DNA of 64,000 nucleotides. It comes from Moraxellaceae bacterium. GTDB lineage: Bacteria; Pseudomonadota; Gammaproteobacteria; Pseudomonadales; Moraxellaceae. Positions 33,996-43,660 of the stretch are shown piece by piece; the first letter of the stretch is position 1, and every line of letters begins with the position of its first letter. The notes under the pieces are model-generated. The model was not told the origin of the DNA and searched no databases. It saw only the letters and a list, made by a program, of their open reading frames with translations. Location: positions 62,001 to 126,000 of the forward strand of contig JAUSND010000003.1 of NCBI GenBank assembly GCA_030646295.1. Direction: 5' to 3'. The translations under genes and the position numbers were made by a program.

Positions 33996-34411
33996 TGAAT
34001 GCATTCTTTTATCTGGCCGTGCTGATCGGCGGTGCGCTGTTTGGTGCAGGGCTCACGCTGGCGACAATGATCCAGCCAGAGGTAGTGCTGGCCTTCCTGC
34101 GCTTTCAGGACTGGGGACTGATGCTGGTGCTGGGCAGTGCGGTGATGATCACGCTGGTGGTCTACCAGCTGGTGCCCCGCCTCATGAAAAAACCGCTGTT
34201 TGCGGAGCGCTTTGGTAGGCATGCCCTGTTTGGCTCGCGCCAGACATTGATTGGCGCTGCCATTTTTGGCGTGGGCTGGGGCCTCTCGGGCGTGTGCCCG
34301 GGCCCTGCCATTGCCGGGCTGGGAACGGGCAACTGGCCGCTGCTGTATACGCTGGCAGGCCTGTTTGCTGGCGCGTGGTTGCAGGGCCGGTGGGCGTCAC
34401 GCTCGCGCTGA
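33992..34411 (+). CDS. YeeE/YedE-type sulfur-compound transporter, second half (DUF6691-like)
   Basis: This is a 139-residue membrane protein with four predicted helices and the family motif GWGLSGVCPGPAIAGLGTG. It begins at ATG 33992 with GGGAGG a few bases upstream and overlaps the first half's stop. Such split pairs are common and probably form a heteromer. Its stop codon abuts the stop codon of the convergent epimerase gene with no spacer (34411/34412). No sulfur-oxidation gene lies near, so the substrate is open. Confidence 0.85.
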   Translation: MMNAFFYLAVLIGGALFGAGLTLATMIQPEVVLAFLRFQDWGLMLVLGSAVMITLVVYQLVPRLMKKPLFAERFGRHALFGSRQTLIGAAIFGVGWGLSGVCPGPAIAGLGTGNWPLLYTLAGLFAGAWLQGRWASRSR

Positions 34412-35308
34412 TCAGCCAACCTCGTTGCGCAGGGCTTCGTCCAGTGTGCGCGAGCGGAACTTGAAGCGGGCTTCGAGCAGTCGTGAGGGCACTACGCGCT
34501 GGCTTCCCAGCAGTAGTGCACTCATTTCACCCATGGCGAGCTTGAGTACCGACACGGGAATGTGCAGGAAGGCAGGACGTCCCAGCGCCTGTGCAAGCGT
34601 GCTGGTGAACTCGGCATTGGTCACGGGCTTTGGGGCAGTGGCGTTGTAGATGCCGGACTGGTTTTCGTCGGTCAGCATGAAGCGCACGATCTCCACAAAG
34701 TCACCCAGTGCAATCCATGAGAACCACTGTTCACCACTGCCCAGCCGGGCACCAAGCCCCAGACCGAAGACCGGCAGCATCCGCTTGAGCATGCCGCCGC
34801 TTTTGCCCAGAACCACGCCGGTGCGCAGTATGCACAGCCGTATGCCCAGGGCCTCTGCTTTACGGGCAGCCTGCTCCCAGTCGTGGCAAAGGGTGTGCAT
34901 GTATTCGTCATGAAACGATGAGTTTTCTTCCAGCACGGTGTCGCCCTGATCGCCGTACCAGCCGATTGCCGAGCCGGAAATCATGACTGACGGTTTTTGT
35001 GTCCGCCGTTTGAGGACGTTTATCAGCTCTTCAGTGAGCGAGATGCGGCTGGTGTGCAGTTGCTGCTTGCGTGCCGCACTCCAGGGGCGGTCGGCAATGC
35101 CTTCGCCGGCGAGGTTGATGACGGCATCCAGCGGCCAGTCTTCGCTGAACTCGGTGAGTGAGCGGATGGCGCGTACCTTGCCGCCATAGGCGTGTACCAC
35201 CTTTTCCGGGTGACGGGTAAGTACTGTCAGGCTGTGGCCTTCCATCAGAAGCTGTGGGCAAAGGGCGCTGCCAATAAAGCCGGTACCACCCGTGATCAGA
35301 ATCTGCAT
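34412..35308 (-). CDS. TIGR01777-type NAD-dependent epimerase/dehydratase family protein
   Basis: This is a 298-residue extended short-chain dehydrogenase fold protein (YfcH/SDR39U1-like). The Rossmann motif is ILITGGTGFIGSAL at residues 3-16. Other family features are AVINLAGEGIADRPWS (~72) and SGSAIGWYGDQGD (~118); the substrate is unknown for the family. Start 35308 follows AAGGACT; the longer frame adds 38 residues lacking similarity to the fold. The DUF1731-like C-terminus (RVVPSRLLEARFKFR) is present. Confidence 0.88.
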   Translation of the reverse strand: MQILITGGTGFIGSALCPQLLMEGHSLTVLTRHPEKVVHAYGGKVRAIRSLTEFSEDWPLDAVINLAGEGIADRPWSAARKQQLHTSRISLTEELINVLKRRTQKPSVMISGSAIGWYGDQGDTVLEENSSFHDEYMHTLCHDWEQAARKAEALGIRLCILRTGVVLGKSGGMLKRMLPVFGLGLGARLGSGEQWFSWIALGDFVEIVRFMLTDENQSGIYNATAPKPVTNAEFTSTLAQALGRPAFLHIPVSVLKLAMGEMSALLLGSQRVVPSRLLEARFKFRSRTLDEALRNEVG

Positions 35309-35388
35309 GACAGTCCTTGCAAGCGTGAATATGCCCGGAGTGTAAGCGCAACTGCGCGTACCCCGGAAGCGGACGAAAACCGCAAGAG

Positions 35389-35418
35389 GTGAATTATGAG
35401 CACCACCCTCGCTAGAAT
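35389..35418 (+). promoter_or_regulatory. Promoter of the CobW-like gene, possibly leaderless
   Basis: TAGAAT (35413-35418) is five of six to TATAAT and ends six bases before the ATG at 35425. A weak -35 (GTGAAT, 35389-35394) lies 18 bp upstream. No Shine-Dalgarno sequence fits between them, so the mRNA may begin at the start codon. Confidence 0.4.
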
Positions 35419-35424
35419 GCACCC

Positions 35425-36417
35425 ATGAAAATATCCCGATCTGTCCCCGTCAATCTCATCACCGGGTTTCTTGGTGCAGGCAAGACCACGGCCATTCGCC
35501 ACCTGCTGGAACATGGCCGTAATGGCGAGCGCTGGGCGGTGCTGGTCAACGAGTTTGGCAAGGTGGGCATTGACCAGTCGGTGCTGGCCTCTGACGAGGT
35601 GGCCATCAAGGAAGTGCCTGGAGGCTGCCTGTGCTGCACGAATCACTTGCCGTTGCAGGTGGCGCTGTCGCAGTTGCTGGCACGTGCCAATCCTTCCCGC
35701 GTATTGATTGAACCGACCGGGCTTGGGCATCCGGCCCGCGTGCTTGAATCATTGCGCGAGGCACACTGGCGTGAGGTGCTGGAAGTGCGTGCCACCATTA
35801 CGCTGGTGGATGCTCGTGAACTGGCGGATCCGCGCGTGCTGGCACATGAAACCTTTCGTGCGCAGATCGAGGCGGCCGATGTGCTGGTGTTCAGCAAGGA
35901 TGATGCGCTGGATGAGTCGGATCGCGCCCGCGCCCGCGAATTTGCTGACGGCCTGATACCACCCAAGGTGCATGTGCATTTCATGCGTGATGGCCAGATG
36001 CAGCGGGAATGGCTGGATTTGCCGGGGCGTGCGCAGCCGGTCCGGCGCTCGTTGCTGCATGTGCCGGTGGTGTTGGCCCCGGCGGTTGCTGCGCCGGCAG
36101 CCATCGAGCCGCCATATCATTACAACGAGCATGTTGGTGAAGTTGCCATTGCCGGCTGGGTGTTTCCCCGTGAGTGGCAGTTTCGCAACACGGCACTGCT
36201 GGATGTGCTTTTTGGCCTGCGCAATACCATGCGGGTGAAGGGCGTGTTCAATACGGATCAGGGCTGGATTTTTTTCAATGCCACCCGGCATGAAACCGCC
36301 GTGAACAGCGAAGTTTCACGAGCCGACAACCGTCTGGAAATCATTGCAGCAGATGCACTGGACTGGGCCGCACTGGAGGCCGGGTTGCTGGCGGCGCGCG
36401 TGGCCCCGGCCACCTGA
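35425..36417 (+). CDS. CobW/COG0523 G3E GTPase (metal chaperone family)
   Basis: This is a GTP-binding protein of 330 residues. Walker A is GFLGAGKTT (~15-23), the metal-binding motif is GGCLCC (C-x-C-C, ~66-71), and Walker B-like ITLVDARELAD and base-recognition-like SKDD follow. A C-terminal CobW_C domain (VAIAGWVFPREW...) completes it. Family members deliver zinc or other metals or support cobalamin synthesis. No metal regulator or target is adjacent, so the metal is unknown. It is divergent from the epimerase gene and probably expressed from a leaderless promoter. Confidence 0.85.
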   Translation: MKISRSVPVNLITGFLGAGKTTAIRHLLEHGRNGERWAVLVNEFGKVGIDQSVLASDEVAIKEVPGGCLCCTNHLPLQVALSQLLARANPSRVLIEPTGLGHPARVLESLREAHWREVLEVRATITLVDARELADPRVLAHETFRAQIEAADVLVFSKDDALDESDRARAREFADGLIPPKVHVHFMRDGQMQREWLDLPGRAQPVRRSLLHVPVVLAPAVAAPAAIEPPYHYNEHVGEVAIAGWVFPREWQFRNTALLDVLFGLRNTMRVKGVFNTDQGWIFFNATRHETAVNSEVSRADNRLEIIAADALDWAALEAGLLAARVAPAT

Positions 36418-36443
36418 GGGCCCGATGCTTTCAGGTCAGGCGG

Positions 36444-37952
36444 TCATGACGGGCGCTTGCGGCGCCAGCCAATCAGCAGCATCAGCGCCATGATGACCAG
36501 TACCGGCCAGTTGCCCATCACCACATACGGTGTCAGGCCTTCACGCGGCTGCGCCGTTGCACGCAACACCAGACGCTGGAACTGCGGGGCATGCTCCTGC
36601 ACGCTGCCATCGGCCCTGATGATGGCGGAAATGCCGTTATTGGTGGCGCGTATCACTTCGCGGCCGGTTTCCACTGCGCGCATGCGCACCATCTGGAAGT
36701 GCTGGTGCGGACCAATCGAGCCACCAAACCAGCCATCATTGGAGATGGTTGCCAGCACATCACTGCGGGCCGCAATCCGTCGTACAAGTTCGGGGTAGGC
36801 AATTTCGTAGCAGATCATCGGTCCCAGCCAGTGATTCTTCACCAGCAGGGGCTGCTGGTCGGCGCGGCCTTCGCTGAAGCTCGACATGGGCATGTCAAAA
36901 AACGGAATGGCGCCGCGCAGAAACCCTTCATACGGAATGTATTCGCCAAACGGCACCAGGCGCTGCTTGTGATAAATCCCGCTGCCGTCACCCAGGGCGA
37001 TGATGCTGTTGTAAAAGCGCAGGGTGCGGGAGGCTTCGTCCGGATCAATATAGGGAATGCCGGTGACAAAGGCGGAGCGGCTGGCGAGTGCCTTGTCGCT
37101 GGTTTCCTTCAGGAAGTCGATGGCCTCGTGATAGAACATCGGCACGGCGGACTCGGGCCAGATCACCAGATCACGGCCCCATTCATTGCGGGAGAGTTCC
37201 TTGTAGATGGCGAGGGTCTTGTCGCGCCACTCCAGTTGCCATTTTGATTCCTGCGGAATATTGCCCTGCACGATGCTGACCGACAGTGCTTCGCCGGCAG
37301 GATGTGTCCAGGCGATGTGCTGCAGCCCCGCGCCCGTCACCCAGAGTGCAGCTACGGTGGCCAGTGCCGGCCATTGCGTGCGGTCGGCCAGCACCCGGAA
37401 CAGCACGAGCCCGGTGAACACGGCAATCAGGCTGATGCCGAACACGCCCAGCAACGGCGCATAACCGATGAGTGGTGTGTCGATAAAGGCATAGCCGGTG
37501 AACAGCCAGGGGAAGCCGGTGAATAACCAGGAACGTAACCACTCGCCCAGCACCCACAATGCAGGCAGTGCCAGCAGCGGTGCGCGTTCCAGTTTGAAGC
37601 GGGCATAAAGAAACCCGATAAAGGCAAAGAACAGGGCCATGACGGCGGCCACAAAGCCGACCATTGGCGTGGCCAGCCAGGGCGGGGTGTAGCCGTAATC
37701 ATGAATCGACACATACAGCCACGAACCGCCATACGCCCACAGGCCAAAACCATGACACCAGGCCAGAAAGGCCGTGCGACTGACAGTGTGTCCGCGCAGC
37801 AGTTCGGCGGACAGGCCTATGGTAAGCAGTGCCAGGGGCCAGAGGTGGAAGGGTGCCAGTGCAAAAGGCGTCAATGCGCCCAGCATGACCATCAGCAATG
37901 GCAGGAGGCGGTGGGTGCGAAGGGTGTCCAGATAACGGGCAATGATCGGCAT
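36444..37952 (-). CDS. lnt: Apolipoprotein N-acyltransferase
   Basis: This inner-membrane enzyme adds the third acyl chain to the N-terminal cysteine of lipoproteins. About six N-terminal hydrophobic segments precede a nitrilase-type periplasmic domain with catalytic Glu (VIWPESAVP), Lys (YHKQRLVPFGEY) and Cys (MICYEIAYPE). ATG 37952 is used; an in-frame TTG at 37964 would add four residues. Several lipoproteins in this window (RlpA, LptE, the TRL-like pair, the RND adaptor) would be substrates. It follows corC, as usual. Confidence 0.95.
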   Translation of the reverse strand: MPIIARYLDTLRTHRLLPLLMVMLGALTPFALAPFHLWPLALLTIGLSAELLRGHTVSRTAFLAWCHGFGLWAYGGSWLYVSIHDYGYTPPWLATPMVGFVAAVMALFFAFIGFLYARFKLERAPLLALPALWVLGEWLRSWLFTGFPWLFTGYAFIDTPLIGYAPLLGVFGISLIAVFTGLVLFRVLADRTQWPALATVAALWVTGAGLQHIAWTHPAGEALSVSIVQGNIPQESKWQLEWRDKTLAIYKELSRNEWGRDLVIWPESAVPMFYHEAIDFLKETSDKALASRSAFVTGIPYIDPDEASRTLRFYNSIIALGDGSGIYHKQRLVPFGEYIPYEGFLRGAIPFFDMPMSSFSEGRADQQPLLVKNHWLGPMICYEIAYPELVRRIAARSDVLATISNDGWFGGSIGPHQHFQMVRMRAVETGREVIRATNNGISAIIRADGSVQEHAPQFQRLVLRATAQPREGLTPYVVMGNWPVLVIMALMLLIGWRRKRPS

Positions 37953-38019
37953 GGGCGCAGGCAATTATGGTGGTTGATGCGGCAGGTCATCAGGTCATGC
38001 CGCATTCCGGGTGGGGTCG

Positions 38020-38868
38020 TTATGAGGCTTTCTGGATTTTCAGCTGGCGAATGGCGCGGCGGTCAGCTGCCAGCACCGTGAACTCCCAGTGATCAATCAC
38101 GATCTTTTCGTCACGCTCGGGCAGTCGCTCGAAAGCGCTCATGACAATCCCGCCAATCGTGTCGAAGTCATCGTTGCTGAAGCGTGTGCCAAAGTGTTCG
38201 TTGAAGTCGGCAATCGGGGTGAAGGCCTTGATCACGAATTCGCCCGGCGCAATTTCCCGGATAAAGGCGTCTTCGTCTTCCTCGAAATCATGTTCGTCAT
38301 CAATTTCGCCAACGATCTGTTCCAGCGCATCTTCCAGCGTGACCACACCGGCAATGCCGCCGTATTCGTTGACCACAATTGCCATGTGATTTTTCTTGGC
38401 ACGAAACTCCTTGATCAGTCGATCAAGGTGCGTTGACTCGGGCACAAAAAAGGCAGGGCGCAGGAAATCCTTGATCGTGAAACGCTCGTTGCGCTCTTCC
38501 AGGATCAGCTTGAGCAGGTCCTTGGCAAACAGGATGCCGATGACTTCATCGGCGTTGTCGGCATCCAGCACGGGAAAGCGTGAATGGGCGGACTCGATCA
38601 GTAGTGGCAGGAAGTCACGTGGCTCCATGTCGGCGCGTACGGCAATCATCTGTGCACGCGGAATCATGATTTCACGTACCTGGCGCTCGGAGACCTGAAG
38701 CGTGGCTTCAATGATGCGCAGGGCATCCGGGTCCAGCAGTCCGCGGTCGCCCGCGCTGTGGATCATTTCGGCCAGGTCCTGGCGGTTCTGTGGTTCGCCG
38801 CTTAGTGCCAGCGTCAAACGACTTAACCAGGATTTCGGACTGTCGCCCGACGATCGCCCCTCGCTCAT
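38020..38868 (-). CDS. corC: CorC/YbeX-type CBS-domain protein
   Basis: This is a cytoplasmic protein of 282 residues with an acidic N-terminus, a CBS pair (IMIPRAQMIAVRAD ~67 and KNHMAIVVNEYGGIAGVVT ~140) and a C-terminal CorC_HlyC transporter-associated domain (DFDTIGGIVM). It was linked to magnesium/cobalt efflux, and in many bacteria the ybeZ-ybeY-ybeX-lnt order ties it to ribosome maintenance. Start 38868 follows AAGGGAAAC. Confidence 0.93.
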   Translation of the reverse strand: MSEGRSSGDSPKSWLSRLTLALSGEPQNRQDLAEMIHSAGDRGLLDPDALRIIEATLQVSERQVREIMIPRAQMIAVRADMEPRDFLPLLIESAHSRFPVLDADNADEVIGILFAKDLLKLILEERNERFTIKDFLRPAFFVPESTHLDRLIKEFRAKKNHMAIVVNEYGGIAGVVTLEDALEQIVGEIDDEHDFEEDEDAFIREIAPGEFVIKAFTPIADFNEHFGTRFSNDDFDTIGGIVMSAFERLPERDEKIVIDHWEFTVLAADRRAIRQLKIQKAS

Positions 38869-38942
38869 CTTGTTTCCCTTTTCCCTTTCTTCGGTAGTGA
38901 AGCCGCCCGCAAGGGCAATGATGCTACATGAATGTGTCGGTT

Positions 38943-39422
38943 TTATTCGTAGGGATTGTCTATGCCTAGACGTGACAGGGCAGCTACCTCCAGCGCCTCC
39001 ATCTCCTCGGCGTCGGCATCGTCGATATGGTCAAAGCCCAGCAGGTGCAGGGTGCCGTGCATGGTCAGGTGGGCCCAGTGTGCCTGTACATCCTTGCCTT
39101 GTTCGATCGCCTCGGCGGCGACCACCGGTACGCAGATGACCAGATCACCCAGCGGCAGGATGTCGAGCTGGTCCTGCAGGAAGTCGGGCAGTTCGCTGGG
39201 AAAGGACAGCACATTGGTCGGCTTGTCCTTGTCACGGTATTCATGATTAAGCGTACGGCTTTCGTCGGCATCGACCAGTCGCACGGTGATTTCGGCCGGT
39301 TTGTCGTAGCCGGCCTGCTGCAGTGCCGTGGCACACCAGCGGGCAAAGTCGGCTTCGGCGGGCAGGTTGGCCGCTTCAATGGCGAGCTGGAGATCAATCA
39401 GGGGCAGGGTAGGTGCGCTCAT
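38943..39422 (-). CDS. ybeY: Endoribonuclease YbeY (rRNA maturation factor)
   Basis: This zinc-dependent endoribonuclease of 159 residues acts in 16S rRNA 3' end maturation and ribosome quality control. The zinc motif is [11 protein letters not shown] (~117-127), and [11 protein letters not shown] is the conserved mid region. Its ATG overlaps the phoH stop codon (ATGA). Confidence 0.95.
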   Translation of the reverse strand: MSAPTLPLIDLQLAIEAANLPAEADFARWCATALQQAGYDKPAEITVRLVDADESRTLNHEYRDKDKPTNVLSFPSELPDFLQDQLDILPLGDLVICVPVVAAEAIEQGKDVQAHWAHLTMHGTLHLLGFDHIDDADAEEMEALEVAALSRLGIDNPYE

Positions 39423-40471
39423 GCCTGCTCATCCGTGCCGGCTGCCTTTGCGGTTCTGGCGGGGCGGGCATCCCATGCCTCGTAGGCCTCGACAATCACC
39501 TGAACCAGACGGTGACGCACGACATCGCGGGCGGTGAAGCGCGTGATGTGAATGCCTTTTACGTCATGCAATACGCGCAGGGCATGCGCCAGACCGGATT
39601 CCTGGCCCTTGGGCAGGTCCACCTGGGTGATGTCGCCGGTGATCACGGCCTTGGAGCCGAAGCCCAGACGTGTCAGGAACATCTTCATCTGTTCCCTGGT
39701 GGTGTTCTGGCCTTCGTCCAGGATGATGAAGGCGTTGTTCAGCGTACGGCCACGCATGTAGGCCAGTGGTGCAACTTCGATCACCTGTTTTTCGATCAGC
39801 TTGGAGACGCGCTCGAAGCCCAGCATTTCGTAGAGGGCATCGTAGAGCGGACGCAGGTAGGGATTGATCTTTTCCGAGAGGTCGCCGGGCAGAAAGCCGA
39901 GCTTTTCACCGGCCTCGACAGCGGGGCGTACCAGCAGGATGCGGCGGATCTCGTCTTTTTCCAGCAGGTGCACGGCGGCGGCAACGGCCAGATAGGTTTT
40001 GCCGGTACCGGCCGGGCCGACACCAAAGCTGATGTCATGCGCCAGGATGTTTTCGACATAGCGCTGCTGGTTTTCACCACGCGGTTTTACGGCGCCACGA
40101 CGGATGTGCAGGGTGACGCCAGCCGGGTCGACATCGCTGACGGGGGCGAGCAGGTCGCGGTCGTCGCTAGCAATCCCGTCCAGAACACTGTCATCCAGAG
40201 TGGACAGGAGCAGGTGCACGGTTTCGGCATCAAGATGATCGCGGTCGCGGGTTTCGGCGTAGAGCGTTTCCAGTACGTTGGCGGCGGCATTCACTGCAGC
40301 AGCGGCACCCTCGATACGGAAATGGTTGCCGCGGCCATGAATGGCGACATCGAGACGTTGTTCAATCAGTTTGAGGTGCTCGTGAAACTGCCCGGAGAGG
40401 GCGCTCAGTCGGCGGGGATCATTGGGTTCCAGCGTGAGCTGGCGCCGGGCAACGGCAGTCTGGGTGTTCAA
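39419..40471 (-). CDS. ybeZ: PhoH-like ATPase YbeZ
   Basis: This is a cytoplasmic P-loop ATPase/predicted RNA helicase of 350 residues that works with YbeY. Walker A is [11 protein letters not shown] (~152), Walker B is [11 protein letters not shown], and [10 protein letters not shown] and [11 protein letters not shown] are family hallmarks. Ahead of the ATPase is an RNA-binding-like N-terminal region. It is coupled to ybeY by a 4-base overlap. Its usual upstream neighbour miaB is here separated by two plus-strand genes. Confidence 0.95.
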   Translation of the reverse strand: MNTQTAVARRQLTLEPNDPRRLSALSGQFHEHLKLIEQRLDVAIHGRGNHFRIEGAAAAVNAAANVLETLYAETRDRDHLDAETVHLLLSTLDDSVLDGIASDDRDLLAPVSDVDPAGVTLHIRRGAVKPRGENQQRYVENILAHDISFGVGPAGTGKTYLAVAAAVHLLEKDEIRRILLVRPAVEAGEKLGFLPGDLSEKINPYLRPLYDALYEMLGFERVSKLIEKQVIEVAPLAYMRGRTLNNAFIILDEGQNTTREQMKMFLTRLGFGSKAVITGDITQVDLPKGQESGLAHALRVLHDVKGIHITRFTARDVVRHRLVQVIVEAYEAWDARPARTAKAAGTDEQA

Positions 40472-40615
40472 GCGGTGAGGGCTCGGAAATCCGGGGGATC
40501 AGAATACCGCAAAGCCGGCCACCCCGTCAGCCTCCGTGTCGGCCATCCGGGCGTGGTCAACCGGTCATGATTATGCTAAACCATGAATATGCGACTAAGT
40601 GGTCAGGACGGATTC

Positions 40616-41584
40616 ATGAATGCCTTGCGTAACTCCTCACTCGTAGTGGCCCCGGCGCTCTCCGTCAGCTGGCAGGCGCGCGCCCTCAACATGGCCCTCC
40701 GCTACTCCATCAAGCCGGTTCTGGAGCTGGCACCGGTCAGCCCCACCACCATGCGTCTGGCGGATCGCCTGTATGGCGTGGCGGGCGCTTTCCTGCGCCA
40801 GTTGCCGCACTTTGTAGAGGCGCGGTCCGAGGATTTCGGTCACTTTCAGGGGGAGTGGCTGCGAGCAGGCAAGGGGTTGCGGGAAGACAAGGCCATGCTT
40901 TATCTGCATGGCGGCGGTTACTGCTTCAGTTCGGCCGAGGCACACCGGCCGCTGACCTGGCGCCTGTCGCGGGCGGCAAAGCGTCCGGTGCTGGCCATCA
41001 ACTATCGACAGGGGCCGGATCATCATCTGGACCTTGCCCGTGAGGATGCCCTGCGTGCATATGAGCATTTGCTTGATCGAGGTTATGCCCCTGGCAACAT
41101 CCTGATTGGTGGCGACTCGGCGGGTGGGCACCTGACGCTGGTTACCCTGCAGTCCATCCGGGATGCCGGGCTACCACTGCCGCGTGCCGGCATGTGTTTT
41201 TCGCCCTGGACCGATCTCAGTTGCGAAAGCCCTTCCTACGAGAACAACAGCCAGCATGATCCGATGTTTGCAGCGCGTGCGGTCGCCGGTTTGTCACGAC
41301 ACTTTGCCCGTGATCGTGATCCCTATGATCCGAGGGTGTCGCCCCTGCATGGCGACTTTACCGGACTGCCTCCCCTCATGATCACGGCAGGCTCGACGGA
41401 AGTCTTGCGTGATGATGCCCGTCGTGCGGCCGAGCGTGCCCGCGAGCATGGCGTGGAGGTGGTGTACGAAGAGTGGCGCAGCATGCCGCATGTGTTCCAG
41501 CTGTTTGCCTTCTGGTTGCCGGAGGCACGTGCCGCATACCGGCACATGGCCCGCTTTATCCAGGCGGTCGAGCGCTCACGCTAA
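40616..41584 (+). CDS. HSL-family alpha/beta hydrolase (esterase/lipase)
   Basis: This is a hormone-sensitive-lipase-type esterase. The oxyanion motif is LYLHGGGYCFSS, the nucleophile elbow is GGDSAGGHL, the acid is probably in TEVLRDDA, and the histidine in MPHVFQLF. Start ATG 40616 was chosen for its good ribosome site (AGGA, 7-base spacing). ATGs at 40583 and 40589 are in frame and would add 9-11 residues; TATGCT at 40572-40577 could be a -10. It is about 322 residues long with no export signal, so cytoplasmic. The substrate is unknown; short-chain esters or acylglycerols fit the family. It is an accessory insertion between miaB and ybeZ. Confidence 0.83.
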   Translation: MNALRNSSLVVAPALSVSWQARALNMALRYSIKPVLELAPVSPTTMRLADRLYGVAGAFLRQLPHFVEARSEDFGHFQGEWLRAGKGLREDKAMLYLHGGGYCFSSAEAHRPLTWRLSRAAKRPVLAINYRQGPDHHLDLAREDALRAYEHLLDRGYAPGNILIGGDSAGGHLTLVTLQSIRDAGLPLPRAGMCFSPWTDLSCESPSYENNSQHDPMFAARAVAGLSRHFARDRDPYDPRVSPLHGDFTGLPPLMITAGSTEVLRDDARRAAERAREHGVEVVYEEWRSMPHVFQLFAFWLPEARAAYRHMARFIQAVERSR

Positions 41585-41646
41585 GGTGAATCTGTTGCAA
41601 TGATGCGCTAGCATCGGCTTTCCTGGTCTGGCAGTGATCAACCGGC

Positions 41647-42036
41647 ATGAAACCGTACTTTCTCAATTTTTTTCTCACCTCAGTTATTGCATGCGGTGCA
41701 GCGTTGGCTGTTCCTGTTGTGGCGGGCCCGATTTATTCGGACGTGGACGCCAATGGCCGCCGCGTTTTCTCCGATGCAAAAACCACTTCTTCGAGTGAGG
41801 TAAAGCTCAACGAGGGTACGGTGGTGTCGGGCCAGTCCCTGGGGAAAAAGGTGGACTACCCGTACGGTCACCCCGACTCCGGTCGTGGCTCGGCGGCCAC
41901 GTATCGCCAGGCAAGCCAGCAGGAGGAGAAGAAAAGGGAGTGTGCGGACATGAAGGACACCATGAACAACACTGCCGGCCGGATCAAGCTGAATACCGAA
42001 AACCGTTATCATCGCGAGTGCATACTCGGTAACTGA
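41647..42036 (+). CDS. Small secreted DUF4124-like protein
   Basis: This is a 129-residue protein with a signal peptide (MKPYFLNFFLTSVIACGAAL..., cleaved near VVA-GP). The mature start IYSDVDANGRRVFSDAK matches the DUF4124 pattern (Y-x-W/D-x-D-x-x-G-x-x-x-F/Y-S/T-D). A charged middle with QQEEKKRECADMKD and two cysteines follows; the function of the family is unknown. A bidirectional terminator follows and separates it from miaB. Confidence 0.7.
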   Translation: MKPYFLNFFLTSVIACGAALAVPVVAGPIYSDVDANGRRVFSDAKTTSSSEVKLNEGTVVSGQSLGKKVDYPYGHPDSGRGSAATYRQASQQEEKKRECADMKDTMNNTAGRIKLNTENRYHRECILGN

Positions 42037-42089
42037 CGGTGCTTACTGCCGCTGTATTCTGTTGGTGAGCCAGCGCGAGAATCTGACAC

Positions 42090-42118
42090 GAAAAAGCCCG
42101 CACAATGCGGGCTTTTTC
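42090..42118. terminator. Bidirectional Rho-independent terminator
   Basis: GAAAAAGCCCGC (42090-42101) and GCGGGCTTTTTC (42107-42118) with loop ACAAT, lying between the convergent DUF4124-like gene and miaB. The 12-base stem is identical to that at 26587-26616. Confidence 0.92.
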
Positions 42119-42140
42119 ATTGATGCACCATTACAGCGTG

Positions 42141-43484
42141 TCAGTCTTCAATCCACACCGGCGCGTCTGCCCGCAGGGCGTTGATGTTGATGCTGCCGGC
42201 TATGTCGAGATCGGCAAAGCGGCCGAGCAGGCTGTCATCCGGCCACGGGAAGTGCACCAGGCGGTTGTGCTCGGTAACGCCTACCAGATGGTTGTCAAAG
42301 CGCTCCGACTTCTTTTCCACCAGCACGCGCTGCCGGGTGCCCACCAGCGACTCGGTCAGGCGTCCGGTGTGCTGCGTAATGCGGTCCTTCAGAATCTGCA
42401 GGCGTACTTTCTTCACGTCATCAGGCGTGTCATCAGGCATTTCGGCCGCCGGGGTACCGGGGCGCTTCGAGTAGATGAAACTGTAGGAGTGGTCAAAGCC
42501 CACTTCAGCAATCAGGTCCATCGTCTCTTCAAAATCACGATCGGTTTCGCCGGGAAAGCCGATGATGAAATCGGACGAGATGAAAATGTCCGGACGCACG
42601 GCCTTCAGCTTGCGTATGCGTTCCAGGTAATCCGCCGCCGTATGATTACGCTTCATGCCGGCGAGCACCGCGTTGGCGCCGGACTGCACCGGCAGGTGCA
42701 GATGCGAGACCAGTTTCGGGGTGTCGGCATAGACGGCAATCAGGTCGTCGTTGAATTCCAGCGGGTGTGACGTGGTGTAGCGGATACGGTCGAGGCCGGG
42801 AATTTCGGCGACATGGCGCAACAGTTCGGCGAAGGAGCAGATGGTGCCGTCGTGGTGCGGGCCGCGATAGCCGTTCACGTTCTGGCCCAGCAGCGTAACC
42901 TCGCGCACGCCCTTGGACGCGAGCACGGCAATTTCGGCGATCACATCGTCAAACGGGCGTGATACTTCTTCGCCTCGTGTGTAGGGCACCACGCAGAACG
43001 TGCAGTATTTGGAGCAGCCTTCCATGATGGAAACATAGGCCTTGAAACCGTCGACGCGGGGCTCGGGCAGATAGTCGAACTTCTCGATTTCCGGAAAGCT
43101 CACATCCACGACCGTGATTTTGTTGCCCTTGGGGGCATCCAGCATTTTCGGCAGGCGGTGCAGGGTTTGCGGACCAAATACCAGATCGACGTAGGGCGCA
43201 CGTTTCTGGATGCCTTCGCCTTCCTGCGAGGCGACGCAGCCGCCTACCCCGATGACAATGTCCGGCCGTGCTTCTTTCAGCTTGCGCCAGCGCCCCAGCT
43301 CCGAGAACACCTTTTCCTGTGCCTTCTCGCGAATGGAGCAGGTGTTGAGGAGCAGCACATCCGCTTCTTCGGGATTGCTGGTCAGCTCCATGCCGTGGGA
43401 GTCGCCCAGCAGGTCGGCCATGCGCGAGCTGTCATACTCGTTCATCTGGCAACCCTGGGTTTCGATATAGAGCTTTTTGGCCAT
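42141..43484 (-). CDS. miaB: tRNA-2-methylthio-N6-dimethylallyladenosine synthase
   Basis: This radical-SAM methylthiotransferase adds the 2-methylthio group at A37 of tRNAs reading U-starting codons. It has 447 residues. The UPF0004 domain has the three cysteines of the auxiliary cluster ([33 protein letters not shown]). The radical-SAM site is CSKYCTFC, and a TRAM domain ends the protein. ATG 43484 is used; GTG 43499 is an in-frame alternative and neither has a strong ribosome site. Confidence 0.95.
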   Translation of the reverse strand: MAKKLYIETQGCQMNEYDSSRMADLLGDSHGMELTSNPEEADVLLLNTCSIREKAQEKVFSELGRWRKLKEARPDIVIGVGGCVASQEGEGIQKRAPYVDLVFGPQTLHRLPKMLDAPKGNKITVVDVSFPEIEKFDYLPEPRVDGFKAYVSIMEGCSKYCTFCVVPYTRGEEVSRPFDDVIAEIAVLASKGVREVTLLGQNVNGYRGPHHDGTICSFAELLRHVAEIPGLDRIRYTTSHPLEFNDDLIAVYADTPKLVSHLHLPVQSGANAVLAGMKRNHTAADYLERIRKLKAVRPDIFISSDFIIGFPGETDRDFEETMDLIAEVGFDHSYSFIYSKRPGTPAAEMPDDTPDDVKKVRLQILKDRITQHTGRLTESLVGTRQRVLVEKKSERFDNHLVGVTEHNRLVHFPWPDDSLLGRFADLDIAGSININALRADAPVWIED

Positions 43485-43660
43485 GGTTCTGCGCGTCACC
43501 GGTAGGGGGGTATCAAATCAGGCGCGCATTATAGCGATGGGCCGGTGCAGGGGACAGCAACATCGGCTGGACTGTGCGTACACAAAAGCAGACACAAATG
43601 CCGGTTTTCCCCGGCGCAACATGCCCGTATCCTAGCCGGTCATATGACAGGGAGTGGCTT

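Noticed and set aside
41585..41646. Small gene between the esterase and the DUF4124-like gene
   Set aside because: The gap is 62 bases with no start codon followed by an open frame of useful length.
43574..43660. Upstream extension of slt to an ATG at 43574
   Set aside because: The 29 extra residues are polar and lack a ribosome site, while GTG 43661 has AGGAG-like sequence and starts a signal peptide.
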